From positions 125,141,823-125,205,822 of the forward strand of contig CM060685.1 of the NCBI GenBank assembly GCA_030686995.1: a DNA stretch of 64,000 nt, given 5' to 3'. How positions within the stretch are numbered: the first letter of the stretch is position 1; each line of letters begins with the position of its first letter. The notes under the pieces were generated by a model. The model saw only the letters and a list, made by a program, of their open reading frames with translations. It was not told where the DNA came from and did not search any database. This document shows positions 10,893-23,845 of the stretch, piece by piece. This DNA comes from Artemisia argyi. Taxonomy: Eukaryota; Streptophyta; Magnoliopsida; Asterales; Asteraceae. Made by a program: the position numbers and the translations under genes.

Positions 10893-12511
10893 AAACTTAG
10901 CAAAGATCGTACAATATAAATAACGTTTTTAGGCAATATTTGTATTAACAGTAATGACAAATCTTATACTTTTATGCCGACGTGTGGCAAAACCTTCTTT
11001 GCTTTGGTAATAATTATGAAAGTTGAGAGTGATATTTCTTGCGAGTTCCTTCAGTGATATACTGATATGTGGTGCTATTCATATGGTATCATCTTAAATG
11101 TATCTAATTTGTTGCACCTCAAATTAATTTGTCAACTTACTTTTGGATACGAATTAGTTTGGAGTTTGACTTAAGTTGAAGACACCTTTTGAGTCTTTAA
11201 ACGTCTTTGTTTATTTGCAAATGCCATATTCTAGTGGTTCTTTATAGTGATGCCTCTCTTTGCAGACTCTCCCTTAATCTGGCTATCGTGGTTTGAGCTT
11301 TTAACCATTGGCTTTGGTTCCAGTTTCAACTTATTGGTGGCTAGGCTGCTAATGATGAGGAGATGTAGGCTTCTGCACATTGGAGTCATTCTACCGCCTA
11401 TTTTTGGTCTTACATAAAATTGATGTGTTGATTGAACTGAAAAACAGTGGCGATGTGTGGGTGGTGTCGTGGTAATTGTCAGCTAACGTTGAATTTTAAT
11501 GTTTGGGTTAGATTTTTATTTTGGAAATCTTGTAACACTTTACTAACTCGATATCTTTCAGGTCATTTTTATACTAAGTTTGGTTCATTGCTTCAGCTAT
11601 AACATTTCTTAGGATTAATGCACTTTAATTAATCATTGTATCATTAGCTATTTAATCTAATAAACAACACACTTCAGAAGCACGAATAAGGTTTCCAATA
11701 CCCTGATGAATTAATGTCAAGGAAATAGAAGCTTACCACCTTTCATCATTTTGAATCTTGGCATACAAAATGTCCAACAGCGTGTCTAAGAAGACCGTAT
11801 TTGCATCTTTGGCAGTTTGCATTAGTACTTGGTTTTAGATTATCCTATAACTGCTACTTTCCTTGGTGGTTGCATCTTCAATACAAAGTAGACAATCTTC
11901 AGACTTTTTATGCCAAGGGTTGTAAGAATATAATTGCATCATGCATTTCAAACCTGAAGCATATTAAAGTTATGCTTCTACCCACTTAACCAATGCTTAA
12001 GATTGATAAATATGTATTTAAAGTAAACAAGCATGAAACTTTGTTGAAGTTTGATGCTCTTGTTTGAATCTATTCTCACAAACATTAATCAGAGTGTACT
12101 GTAGAGTGTGATCTTAACGACGCCAAAATTATTAGAAACTGTGGTTAGAGTGTGATGATAATCTTTATTATTTGCTTGAATCGTGTGTGTCCATTTTCGA
12201 ATAAATTATTCCGACCCTATAGACGCTTGAGTATTACGAAATATCTATTGGGATAATTCAAGAAAACACTTTGTTTCCGGACACAAGAGAACAAAGACAA
12301 ATAAAGAGATTATGTGAAATTCTTATGTTAGAATGAGACAAAATAATTTGTTGTAAAATAGATGGAAGTTGATAGAATGAGGCAGTTAGAACATTTGGTC
12401 CCCAACAGAAATGAGTGTGCACTCCGCTTCTTTGTTCTGATAATATACTCAAATGAGTGTGCACTCCACACTTTCTTAACTCATGTCCGAACATATATGA
12501 AATCTCATTGG
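10893..12511. other. Intergenic, no recognised gene
   Basis: I see no convincing gene. Two items: an exon-like minus-strand stretch at 11737-11803 ending in a good donor (TG|GTAAGC), whose frame reads AKDANTVFLDTLLDILYAK and then QNDERW, of a protein I do not recognise; and a 17-bp word (AATGAGTGTGCACTCC) repeated at about 12410 and 12452. The rest is AT-rich. Confidence 0.4.
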
Positions 12512-13394
12512 TAAGGGTGTCAATAGGGTCGGGTTGACCTGACCCGAACCCTAACTCGAACCCGATAAAGCTTATCGGGTTGGGTTGAATCGGGTTAAAA
12601 AATCTTATCCGGTTGTGTGACCCAAACCCGATATAGTTATCGGTTCGGGTTAGGGTTTAATTATTTTTATTATCGGGTTATCGGGTCAATCCAATAAGAC
12701 CTGAAATATAATTTTTAAAAGTTTTTTTTTTTTTTTAAATTGTTATTTTTGTTGTGCTAGATAAGAGTGTTCAATCATCGAGACATGTCTTTTGTTGTCA
12801 TAGAAAATGTCCTTATGTCAACGTTTCGTTGTAAAGTTAGTCATAAAGGACCGACTTTGCAACGGACCTTTTACATGAAGGGCCAAAAAAATGTAAAGAA
12901 AAAAAAGTAAGATAACGATCGTTAGCTAATGACTGTTAGTAGATAATGGCCATTAGTACTATAGCTAGCACTATTCATTAGCTCCTTTACCAATCTGGGT
13001 GTGGCAGCTGTTGATTAGGCCCATTACTATTGGGTGTGGCAGCATAAGAAAAAGAAGTGCCCCTAACCATCATGCTCGTTATACTTTATAGTAATCAGTT
13101 GTAATTTTATAAATTATGTTATGGTTCGATGTGTTAAAAGCCCATGACCATTTTACTTTTAAATAATCATTGGTTTGATCACAGAATATACAGTAGAAAC
13201 ATCTCACAGTAAGGTAGGAACCCGATTAACTCGAATCACCCGACCCGACATAACCCGACCCGACAACAACCCGAATCCGATAACCCGATTACTTATCGGG
13301 TCGGGTTGCGGGTCACTTTTTCATATTAAAAACCCCGATTCATCCCGACCCGATAAACGCGATAACCCGACAACCCGACCCGATAACACCCCTA
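12512..13394. mobile_element. hAT-like non-autonomous element with GGGTCGGGTT subterminal repeats
   Basis: The ends are inverted: TAAGGGTGTCAATAGGGTC on the left and the complement of TAGGGGTGTTATCGGGTCGG on the right. Each terminal about 200 bp is packed with GGGT(C/T)GGGTT and ATCGGGTT words in opposite orientation at the two ends. Flanking 8-mers CTCATTGG (12504-12511) and GGCATTGG (13395-13402) match at six of eight positions, consistent with a decayed hAT target duplication. The 883-bp interior has no transposase frame. Confidence 0.72.
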
Positions 13395-13682
13395 GGCATT
13401 GGTATCTAATAAATCACGATCATCTAAAATAGTTGATTAAAAATCACGACAGACTATTGTGTGCGTGTTTAACAGTGTGCGTTTTTAATAGTGTGGCTGG
13501 GCCTATCAAGTACTGATAATGAGCTTTTGCTAAGTATTGATAATGGGTTTAACTTTACACACAGTTAAAGGGACACCCTTAGTTATCAGTTATCACTTAA
13601 ACTTTTGATATTTACATTTTATAGTGTTATCTTATTAGTTTGTGGTTTGGGTTTGGATTCAACTTAGCCCACAATGGGTAAA

Positions 13683-13721
13683 TGGGCCTTAAGTAACCTG
13701 GCCACAGAAACTAAACCCTAG
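13683..13721 (+). promoter_or_regulatory. Site II and telo-box of RPS3 copy 1 promoter
   Basis: TGGGCC (13683-13688) and AAACCCTAG (13713-13721) lie about 1 kb above the ATG and just before the inferred non-coding first exon. Site II plus telo-box pairs are the known signature of plant ribosomal-protein promoters. The same pair occurs in the inverted copy (43356-43394). Confidence 0.7.
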
Positions 13722-13812
13722 TCATTTCCACATCTTTTTTATCAGCCGCTGAATCTTCATGTTTTAGGTTAGCCTTTTCTTTCTTCTTTCTTATTTACTG
13801 ATTTGGCTGCTG

Positions 13813-14652
13813 GTAAATCATTCATTTTCTTAATTTTTATGCTGTATTTGTTTTTTTATATTCATTTTCTTGTATAATTTTTTGGTATGTTTATAAATTT
13901 ATCGAATTACATGTTTTCTACTAGGCTCATTAACCAAATATTTTATAGTTGATCTCAAGCGCAATTAGATTGATTTTAGATATAAGTAATATTACATGAT
14001 AGTTAAGGGGGCGTTTGTGTAAGGGCTTATGGCTTATTTGAAACCTTTCGGCTTATACAATATTTTGGCTTATTTGGGCTTATGTTTCATAAGCTCATTT
14101 TTTGTGGCTTATTTTGAAGTATTTGGCTTATAAGCCCCAAAGCCACAAAAAATGAGCTTATCAAACATAAGCCCAAAACCAAATAAGCCATAAGCCAAAA
14201 CAAACACCACCTGTACCACAAAAAGTGAGCTTATGAAACATAAGCAGAAAACCAAATAAGCCATGAGCCTTTTATATAAGCTTAAACAAACACCCCCTAA
14301 TGCAAAATGTTAGTATTGTTTAGGCTTTCTTGTTGCGTACACAGCTTAGTTTTTTTGTAGACAGTAATTGTAGAATACAAATTTAGCTAATGATGTGTCA
14401 TATTGACAAAAGTCTATATAGCCTGTTAATTGTCTGAAAGCAGGACAAGTTTTATACACTTGTTTAGATAATTATTATTTACTAAACTGAAAATGTGTAT
14501 GCGCTTAGTGGTTGTGTCTGTGACATCGTGCGTTATTATTTAGTTTCTGAGTATTCACTGAGATTCACATCCCAAATGTGTTGTATTTAATCTTTTTGGT
14601 CCGGCTCTTTGAAGTTTTATAAACTAAATATTGCTCCTAAATTGATTTTCAG
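13813..14652 (+). other. Inferred 5'-UTR intron of RPS3 copy 1
   Basis: A donor (CTGCTG|GTAAATC) at 13813 and an acceptor (TTGATTTTCAG|AG) at 14652 bracket an AT-rich 840-bp tract; both sites are conserved in the inverted copy. A leader intron fits the 1-kb distance between promoter boxes and ATG. The intron carries a MITE (14007-14297). Confidence 0.6.
14007..14297. mobile_element. Tourist/PIF-type MITE inside RPS3 leader intron
   Basis: The 291-bp element has inverted ends GGGGGCGTTTGTGTAAG and the complement of GGGGGTGTTTGTTTAAG, flanked by TAA on both sides (14004-14006, 14298-14300). Its interior consists of inverted copies of GGCTTATTTG and CATAAGCTCA words, so a transcript could fold into a long hairpin. 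A partner copy sits at the same place in RPS3 copy 2. Confidence 0.75.
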
Positions 14653-14685
14653 AGTAAGTGCGCGCTTAATACACTTTTGACAATC

Positions 14686-16060
<1,375 letters not shown>

Positions 16061-18190
16061 GTCTAAATCCAGAGTCAGAAACAAGATTGGAGATCTTATG
16101 TTATGTGTATTTTTGTTGAGTTAGTTTGGAATACCCTTTTTCTATTTGCAAAGTTAAACCCTAAATGAAACTAATGAATTTTGTTTCTATTTTCAAAGTG
16201 ATTTTTAGCTTTTTGTGTTAAGATTATAATGGCACCAAATAAAATTGTGCTACACAAAACCTAAACACATGATTCTAATGTCTGTTGAAAAATGCATTTT
16301 GGGCATATAACTTATGAATGCGAGTATTTACTTAAAAAGGGCTGGATTTCTAATAGGACATAATCAACCTAGTAGTTTGTATTTGCGATAAAAGATTATT
16401 TTACAAGTTAAAACCATTTCAGCTGCTGGTGGTAATAATACATTAGCCAACTAATTAAGTTGCAAATTCCACTCATGTTTACACTTATTGCAGTTTGCGT
16501 CAAGTATAAGCTTCTTGTCAATTTAGGGTTTTGCAAATTCCACTAACGTTTACCGTGCGTTGATTATTTGATGGGCAGACAAGGATGACTTGTGTCATCC
16601 CATGGACTCGTATGGTTCGTACATAACATGTCTGCTCCATATTTTGGTTGTGTCTCTCCTACTGTCTCGTGTAAGTGTCGTATCCTAACAGTTGGTGACA
16701 ATTTGATGACAAATGTCCGTGCGTGTGTGAACGAGAGGCCTTCCCAGGTCATTGCGGCATGTGAATGTTTGTGTATTAGATCGACTTATCCAAGTGTTGA
16801 TAATCGGCCTTACTTATACGTATATTTAGTGGGCTTGGGCCACAATACGCTATCACATACCATCATGATTATCATGCAGATTGCTTTGCTCATTAAACTT
16901 GTTTCTCCGCACAATCAACTTTTACAGAAACCAAGTGGCTGCCTCGTACATCGAACGTTAGGAATGTAGAAAACGAATAAGAAAACATTGTCACCTTCAA
17001 ATGGTCATAACTTAAGATTGGAATCTATATTTCCAATTGTCGGTTATTTTAGACTGAATTCAATGTTCGTGTTCCTTTTCGCTTACTTAAACCTGGAATT
17101 TGTTTGGTTATTCTATGCTACTTAAGATTGCGGCTTTTCTGTTCTCACTTATCACTAGTTTTAATTCCACGTTTACTAGAATCGCCTAAAACAGACCTCC
17201 CTAGTAACGGTTACGAAATTTTGACATTTTTCAAACTCGTCACAAATGCATACATAATAAACACCACGATACATACAAAAGTGTATAAAGTTGAAGCTCT
17301 ATAGTTGCCACTTTCCAATCAGAACAAGAGTAGGAAAAGATGTGATAATGTCTAGTGATTTTTTACAACGAAAGGCCAAAAATACATACAAACACAATGG
17401 GATATTAACTATTAGGCCAAAGCAGATAGAACATACTCTCTAAAAAATTTCAGTAACCTTGCTTGCAAGAACTATTTCTTGTCTTTCAATGTATTCGACA
17501 CGAAACCAACCTACTTTCCCTTTACATTCACCTTCAGCCAAACCATTATTTGACACTTGTTAACATTACCAGATTTTGAGTTACCGAACTCATGTGTTCA
17601 AAGAAAGCTCGGATATTTTAGATAATATTACAATTCAGAATATTCAAGAGCTACATACCTTTCTGATAACAACAAAGTCACTCGTCAATAAGTTGAGCTC
17701 CACATCAGACTCTGAAAAGTATGAGGACATAGCTTGGAACACGATGGAAAAAATTTAATGGAATGAATTTAGTTCATTACTGTATAACAAGAAATTATGA
17801 AAAAGTTCAAATGAGATTTTGTTGAGAATAAGGACCTAATCTGCTATCTGGTATTAACCTTAAGGACTTATTGCGATTGTTTTATCTTGCAGCTAAGGTC
17901 CTTTGGATGTTCTTAGAGCTATGCAGCTTAAAGTGCAGAAAAGTAGAAAGAAATGAGGCAAGAAGAAAAATGAGAAAACACGGAAGGGCTCAAGTGCAAA
18001 GCTGGAAGGACCTAATGTGCAATTCTTCTTTTTGTCGGTTTATGGAGTATATAAGCCAAATATTTTGGCTTATTCCTCATTATTCATATCTAAGAATTCT
18101 CTCTAAGTCAAGTACTCTATACTTTCTTAAAGAAAAAACCCTAGATTAGTTTTTGATCATCTTGATCATAGATATTGTTCTGATAACTTG
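16061..18190. other. RPS3 3' UTR and unassigned sequence
   Basis: The RPS3 3' UTR runs to roughly 16230, where matching to the inverted copy ends. From there to 18190 I see no recognisable gene. The last 160 bases before the gypsy LTR contain TATATAAGCC, a pyrimidine-rich start-like stretch and AAACCCTAG, resembling the promoter/leader part of another LTR, but no paired copy is visible. Confidence 0.4.
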
Positions 18191-21100
18191 TGTAACACCC
18201 CAACCCGAAAAGGGCTAGAATGTAACATTATGGTGTGTAATCAGAACATAACAATGCAAGCGGAAGTCTTTATTAAAAGATAAATAACAATTCATATGAA
18301 ACGATGACTTATAAAGTATAGCCTTAACCAGGGCTATACAAAGAGAAATAATTCAAAATACATAAGTCTAAAGGAATAACAATTCAAAGTACTAAGTCTC
18401 AAAATCCAGAACAATGGGGAAACACTAATTATAGGTCCTCTAGCATCCTACACTCATCACTCAAAGCCCAGCTTCCCGCTTATTACCTGCCGTAGAGAAA
18501 AGAAAAATGCGGTTGAGCTAACGCTCAGTGAACATATATAAACAAAGATAGGTAATAAGCATAAACAAAAAGAATAGACGAATATGAGTCCACGAGAATC
18601 TGCTAAGATAAATGTCAACGAAATATATATAGTACATATGATAATGAATCAAAGATTCATTAAAGAGAAATATGAAACGGATATAATCATAGCAAAGAGA
18701 ATACAAACGAATAATAAGCATAATGAGAATAGCAATGTAAGGATATCAAATGACAACAAAGAAATGCCCAGGAAACCATACAAATTGCACAAAGGATTTG
18801 CAACTCCAATGTACTAATGTGAAATGGAGTGTATTGCACACACTATACCATTCACCAAATAATACGAAACAAAGTACCTAGGATGCATTCATACGCCCCT
18901 TGCAAAACAAATATACATACCAAGCTCTAGGCAAAGCATACATACAATAATAATAATGGTCATGGCGCTATAGCATAATAGGAAACGTTGTGGACAAAAA
19001 CCCACCTCCACAAATAGTGTCAATACCACTGGTGCATCAGTGGCAAGGCCATGGATCAATACCACTGGTGCATCAGTGGCAAGGCCATGGACTCCCCATG
19101 ACTGGCTAATAATTCTAACACATAAAGGCAAAACATATAATGGGCATAGAACTAGAAAATGCTATAGGAAAGAAGTATAGCATGCAAACGAATATCAAGC
19201 TCATATCAATTTCAAGTATCAACAAATAAGAATCATACAAAGGGAACATAGCAATGGCTTAACTGAGGGATCATAATCAAAGCAATAAACAAAAGAGGGA
19301 AGGATGGCCTTTACTAAAAAGGCAGAATATCTGTACCTCGAAATCAAATGCAGAAATGAAACAAAGAACGAGAAGGGAAGGCGGATCACTCCTTCTTCAC
19401 ACGATCTACATAATAAAGGTTTACATATAACTTAACTGCTCATTAGAGACTTAACTTATTTTAGGTTGTCAAAATTAGGGTTTACATATGATAAGTGTTT
19501 CCAGTTTAGGTTTAGGGTTTCCCCTTTACAAAATTAGAAGCACTAGGTTAAGATTACCAAATTAGGGTTTTAAAGTGACAATATTCCAAGCTTAGGGTTT
19601 ACAATGTAATTATTACATATTATACCTTTGCCTTACATATTTTACAACTACAACCTTGTAGTTTCATTAAATACACATTAAGCCTTATGGTTTACTTAAT
19701 TACAAAACACACCCTCTAGATTTAAAAGTTCAAACCACACCTCAAAGTACACACCTGACATAAGACTCATGAACAAGGGCACCAAACACCACAATGACAC
19801 AGACAAACACTTATGCAACACATGTATACTTATTTACTGGATTTATGACAAAATTAAGTACAATATATGAATTTTTGAAATGTGTCAGAAGACCAAATTA
19901 AAATTGAACAAAATTCCCACAGAAGCCCATATGTCTTAAGAGTCTACTTGAATTTTTCCAGAATTTATTACCAAGTGGAAACCCCTTTCAAAAATCATTT
20001 CCCAAAACATGCCAGAAAGTTAATTGCATAAACACCCCGGAAGTTTGTATTTAATAGACATACCCAGACCTTTCAGAAAAATGCAAAAAAATTCCAGGAA
20101 GTCCCACATAACCCAAGTATTAACCCTGTATAGGGAGAGCTCCCAACTCCTTCTGGTTTGAAAAATAAAAATCAAAAACTACCACTGAATTTCAGACCCG
20201 AATAATCAGCTTTGACACCTAATCACACAAAAATCAAAAACATGACCAATACAACTCCAATTCACTCCCAACCACTTGGAAGACTTAATTAGAACATTAA
20301 GGAAGGTTTACAAACAAAAACCCAGAATTATATACTTAAGAAACTCACGTAATCAAGCACACACATCCAGCATACCAAGCTGTCTCATTCAGAAACCCTT
20401 TTTAGACCACTTTAACACATGTTTACGCACACAAACGCATCCGAGACCTTCATATATCACACCACCTTTATTTTAAATCCTCACTTAACGTATTTTCATA
20501 ATTATTTTAACAACCCTAACCCTAATTCAAACGCACCCTTTTTTATTTAAAATCAAACAAAACCTAATTTGTTATTTCATGTGAATCTTTCTATGATTTC
20601 ATGTGATGGTTATTATGATTTTATGTGACCAACATATTATACGAATACACATATATATACCTTCATATGCTTATCAAGTTTACTTAACATGTATTATACG
20701 TATCATATAGTGGTACTATAGAAGAATTAAAAGAGATTAAGAGATGTGTTACTTGTGTGATGCTCGACTGGAAAGAAAAAAGGACTAAAACCATGATTAA
20801 CCAAATCGTATGAAGCAAAATCAACCCCACGAATCAGCAACTAAATCACCAAATACCCTTCTTGAATTCTTGTTTGCTGTCTTCGAACTCTCCAAGAAAA
20901 GAAGTAGCAGCCGTGACTTTTGTTTGAGAGGATTTTAGGTTTTGTTTGTGTGATATAATGAGATGATACGTAACTTTATTTAGAGGAGGGGATCAAATAA
21001 TTTTAGCCGTGATTTGGGGGAAAGAAACGTGTAGCCATATAAGGAAAGTAGGCAAATATTAATTGTAATTGATCACCTTATTGATTTGTGATTATACTTT

Positions 21101-21335
21101 GTATTTATCCCCTCATATGGGGCGTACACATTGCCTAGAACAAGAATTAGCCGAATTTTAATGTATGTACAAGTTAGGATGTTTAATTTTATTTTAGGAT
21201 ATAAATTAAGTTAGGTTTTTAGGCCTTTATGATCATATAACACAAGGTTAAATGTTTTGTTGCAAAATAGTCCCTTGACTTTAGAAATTTTCAGATTAGA
21301 CCTCATTTTAGGTTTTCAGATTATTGGGTTTTACA
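18191..21335 (-). repeat. Gypsy 3' LTR (3145 bp)
   Basis: Plus-strand ends are TGTAACACCCCAACCC and GGGTTTTACA, giving TG...CA termini. On the minus strand it is directly preceded by the purine-rich AAGGGAGAAGT. It contains a 36-bp tandem duplication at 19020-19091, each unit with the dyad CCACTGGTGCATCAGTGG. No coding frame is recognisable within it. Confidence 0.8.
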
Positions 21336-21346
21336 ACTTCTCCCTT
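21336..21346 (-). promoter_or_regulatory. Gypsy polypurine tract
   Basis: The minus strand reads AAGGGAGAAGT immediately before the LTR start TGTAAAACCC, as expected for the plus-strand DNA primer. Confidence 0.75.
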
Positions 21347-21406
21347 ATAAAAAGAAATTTTCATCCGCGAAATTGAAATGAAAAGAATGAACGAAAGCGT
21401 ACCATA

Positions 21407-22585
21407 TCAAGGAAAGAAATGCGGATAGATAGTTCGCATAGACTCTTCGGTCTCCCAAGTAGCTTCACGCTCGGGATGATTCTTCCAAAGAATCTTGACA
21501 AACGGAATGACCATATTTCTCGTGACTATTTCCTGACAATCTAAGATAGCCTCAGGCTCTTCAGCCAAAGACAAGTCAGCACTAATCTGATCCAACGGAT
21601 ACGAAACTACATGCAGCGGACGATAATTATAGCCTCTTAACAAAGATACGTGGAATACGCTATGCACATGAGATAGCTGGGGAGGTAAAGCCAAACGGTA
21701 AGAGACTTCACCAACACGCTCTAAGATTTCAAAAGGACCGATGAAACGCAGACTTAACTTGCCCTTAATACCAAAGCGTCTAACACCTCTGCACGGAGAT
21801 ACCTTAAGGAACACACGATCTCCAACATTAAACTCCAAATCTCTCCTATGACGATCTGCATAACTCTTTTGTCGTAACCTAGCCTCCTTTAGTTTCTCTT
21901 TAGCAATGGAAACCTTTTCATTGGTTACCTCAATCAACTCAGGCCCTTCAATAAGCCTTTCTCCAACCTCGTTCCAGCAAATTGGTGCCCTACATTTACG
22001 ACCATACAACAGTTCAAACGGAGCAGCCTCAATACTAGCGTGCCAACTGTTGTTATAAGCAAATTCCACCTGACACAAATACTCATCCCAGTTACCAGTC
22101 CACTCAAGGGCACAAGACCTCAGCATATCCTCCAAGGTCTGAATCGTACGCTCAGTCTGACCATCTGCCTGAGGGTGAAAGGTCGTGCTAAACTTAAGTA
22201 TAGTTCCCCACGCCTTTTGCAAACCCATCCAAAATCTAGAAGTAAACCGCGGATCTCTGTCGGATATAATAGCTGCAGGAGTACCATGAAGTCGAACAAT
22301 CTCCTGTCTAAAGATCTCAGCCAACCTGATAACGGAATAATCCTTATAGATAGGTAAGAAGTGAGCTGACTTGGTTAAACGATCAACTACAACCCAAATA
22401 GCATCATGCCTCTTCTGTGTGTTTGGAAAACCCGTCACAAAATCCATGGAAATCTGATCCCACTTCCAAGTAGGAATCTCTAATGGTTGTAAAAGACCAC
22501 TAGCACGTTGATGCTCAATTTTCACCTGCTGACGCATCAAACACTTGGCCACAACGTAGCCACATCCTGTTTCATCCCACTCCAC
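21407..22585 (-). pseudogene. Gypsy integrase with chromodomain-like C-terminus
   Basis: The frame covers the last part of the integrase zinc finger, the core with its three acidic residues (MDFVTGFP, ISDRDPRFTS, ADGQTERTIQTLE), the C-terminal DNA-binding region (FNVGDRVFLKVSP; GKLSLRFIGPFEI) and a chromodomain-like tail (IPFVKILWKNHPEREATWE, MRTIYPHFFP). The final zinc-finger Cys is changed: the motif reads CLMRQQ where family members have CLTCQQ. The N-terminal part of the zinc finger is found in another frame at 22589-22777 with an internal TGA. Chromodomains steer integration towards marked chromatin in this lineage. Confidence 0.93.
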
Positions 22586-22778
22586 CAGAAGTTCTGCTTC
22601 AAATCCCTATACATCTTGGTTGAACCAGGATGGATAGTAAATGGAGAACTGTGTGCTTCAGATAACACAGCTTCTCAAATAGAAAGATCACTAGGGACGC
22701 ACAAACGATCACCGTGCCATACAATACCATCATCATCAACCCGAAATTTCGTCTGCTTACCTTCCTCAAAATTCTGAA

Positions 22779-23360
22779 TTATGGACCAAGCTCACCATCG
22801 TCTTTCTGATCTTCCTTAACTCTAAGCATGAGGTTAGGTTCAATCTTGAAACTCGCCCAATATCTGTCACGACCACGAACACAAAATTCCACTTCTAAAA
22901 GTTCCAAGTCATTAATAATCTTAAAGTCAATATCAAGACTAGCCAAAATCCCAGACTTTCTACTAAGAGCATCTGCAACCACATTCGCCTTTCCAGGGTG
23001 ATATTGAATGTTCGTGTCGTAGTCTTTAAGAAGTTCTAACCAACATCTCTGTCTCATATTCAACTCCTTCTGAGTAAAGATGTACTTAAGACTCTTATGA
23101 TTGGTAAAGATGTCACAAGATTCCCCATAAAGATAATGCCTCCAGATTTTCAAAGCAAACACGTCTGCAGCCAACTCCAAGTCTTGTGTAGGATAGTTAA
23201 CCTCATAAGGTTTCAGTTGTCTTGATGCATAGGCGATAACCTTTCCATGATGTATCAATACACAACCAAGACCCTTATTTGAAGCATCACTGTAGATTTG
23301 AAATCCACCAGATCCAGAAGGCAAAGTAAGAATAGGAGAGGAAACCAATCTCTTCTTCAA
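22779..23360 (-). pseudogene. Gypsy RNase H
   Basis: The 193-codon frame has [15 protein letters not shown] (first Asp), the [20 protein letters not shown] segment with the catalytic Glu, [12 protein letters not shown] (normally TDHKSL; here Asp is replaced by Asn) and [13 protein letters not shown] (last Asp). The loss of the TDH aspartate would impair catalysis. A frameshift near 23370 disconnects it from RT, and a stop follows GELGP. Confidence 0.92.
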
Positions 23361-23602
23361 TTCCTCGAAGCTCTCCTCACATTCTTAACCCAAACGAATT
23401 TCTCACCCTTCCTCATAAGTTTAGTCAATGGTAGAGCCAAACGTGAGAATCCTTCCACAAATCTCCGATAGTAACCAGCCAAACCCAAGAAACTCCTAAC
23501 TTCTGTCACATTCGTCGGTCTTGGCCATTTAGTGATTGCCTCGACCTTTGCAGGATCCATGGTAATACCATCTGCAGAAACAATGTGACCCAAGAATGCC
23601 AC
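23357..23602 (-). pseudogene. Gypsy RT C-terminal fragment
   Basis: The frame starts at [10 protein letters not shown] and continues through [22 protein letters not shown], the RT thumb/connection motif. The palm domain with its YLDD-type site is absent because the element is truncated at about 23604. The last residues are out of frame. Positions 23605-23840 between here and the next element carry no gene I can see. Confidence 0.9.
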
Positions 23603-23845
23603 CTGGTATCACCTCTTATGGTATTGGTATCTCCTCCATAGTTTAAAAACTAATTTTTTAGAAACAATATATTCATGTGAATACTATTATGGTTTTTCTA
23701 CCACCACTACATCTTGAATCTTCAATTCTTCATGTTTTGTTAATAGGGCGTTTTTATTTGTTTCAAGTGGTTCACCTCTATCACATGTGCCAAATTTCGT
23801 TCTAATTCTCTTCGTTCCTTTGTTCAAGAGTTTAAGGTACCGTTT

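Larger units (their letters stand above)
18191..23604 (-). mobile_element. Ty3/gypsy chromovirus, 5' half missing
   Basis: On the minus strand: the end of RT, RNase H, integrase and a C-terminal chromodomain-like segment, then a polypurine tract and a complete 3' LTR. Domain order RT-RH-IN is that of Ty3/gypsy. gag, protease and most of RT are missing; similarity stops at about 23604 just after [11 protein letters not shown]. Long LTRs (3.1 kb) plus a terminal chromodomain suggest the Tekay/Del lineage (inference). The pol is broken by at least two frameshifts and a stop. Confidence 0.9.

Noticed and set aside
16564..16969. Overlapping frames on both strands after RPS3 copy 1
   Set aside because: No motif, no splice context, no homologue recognised; overlapping opposite frames suggest chance.
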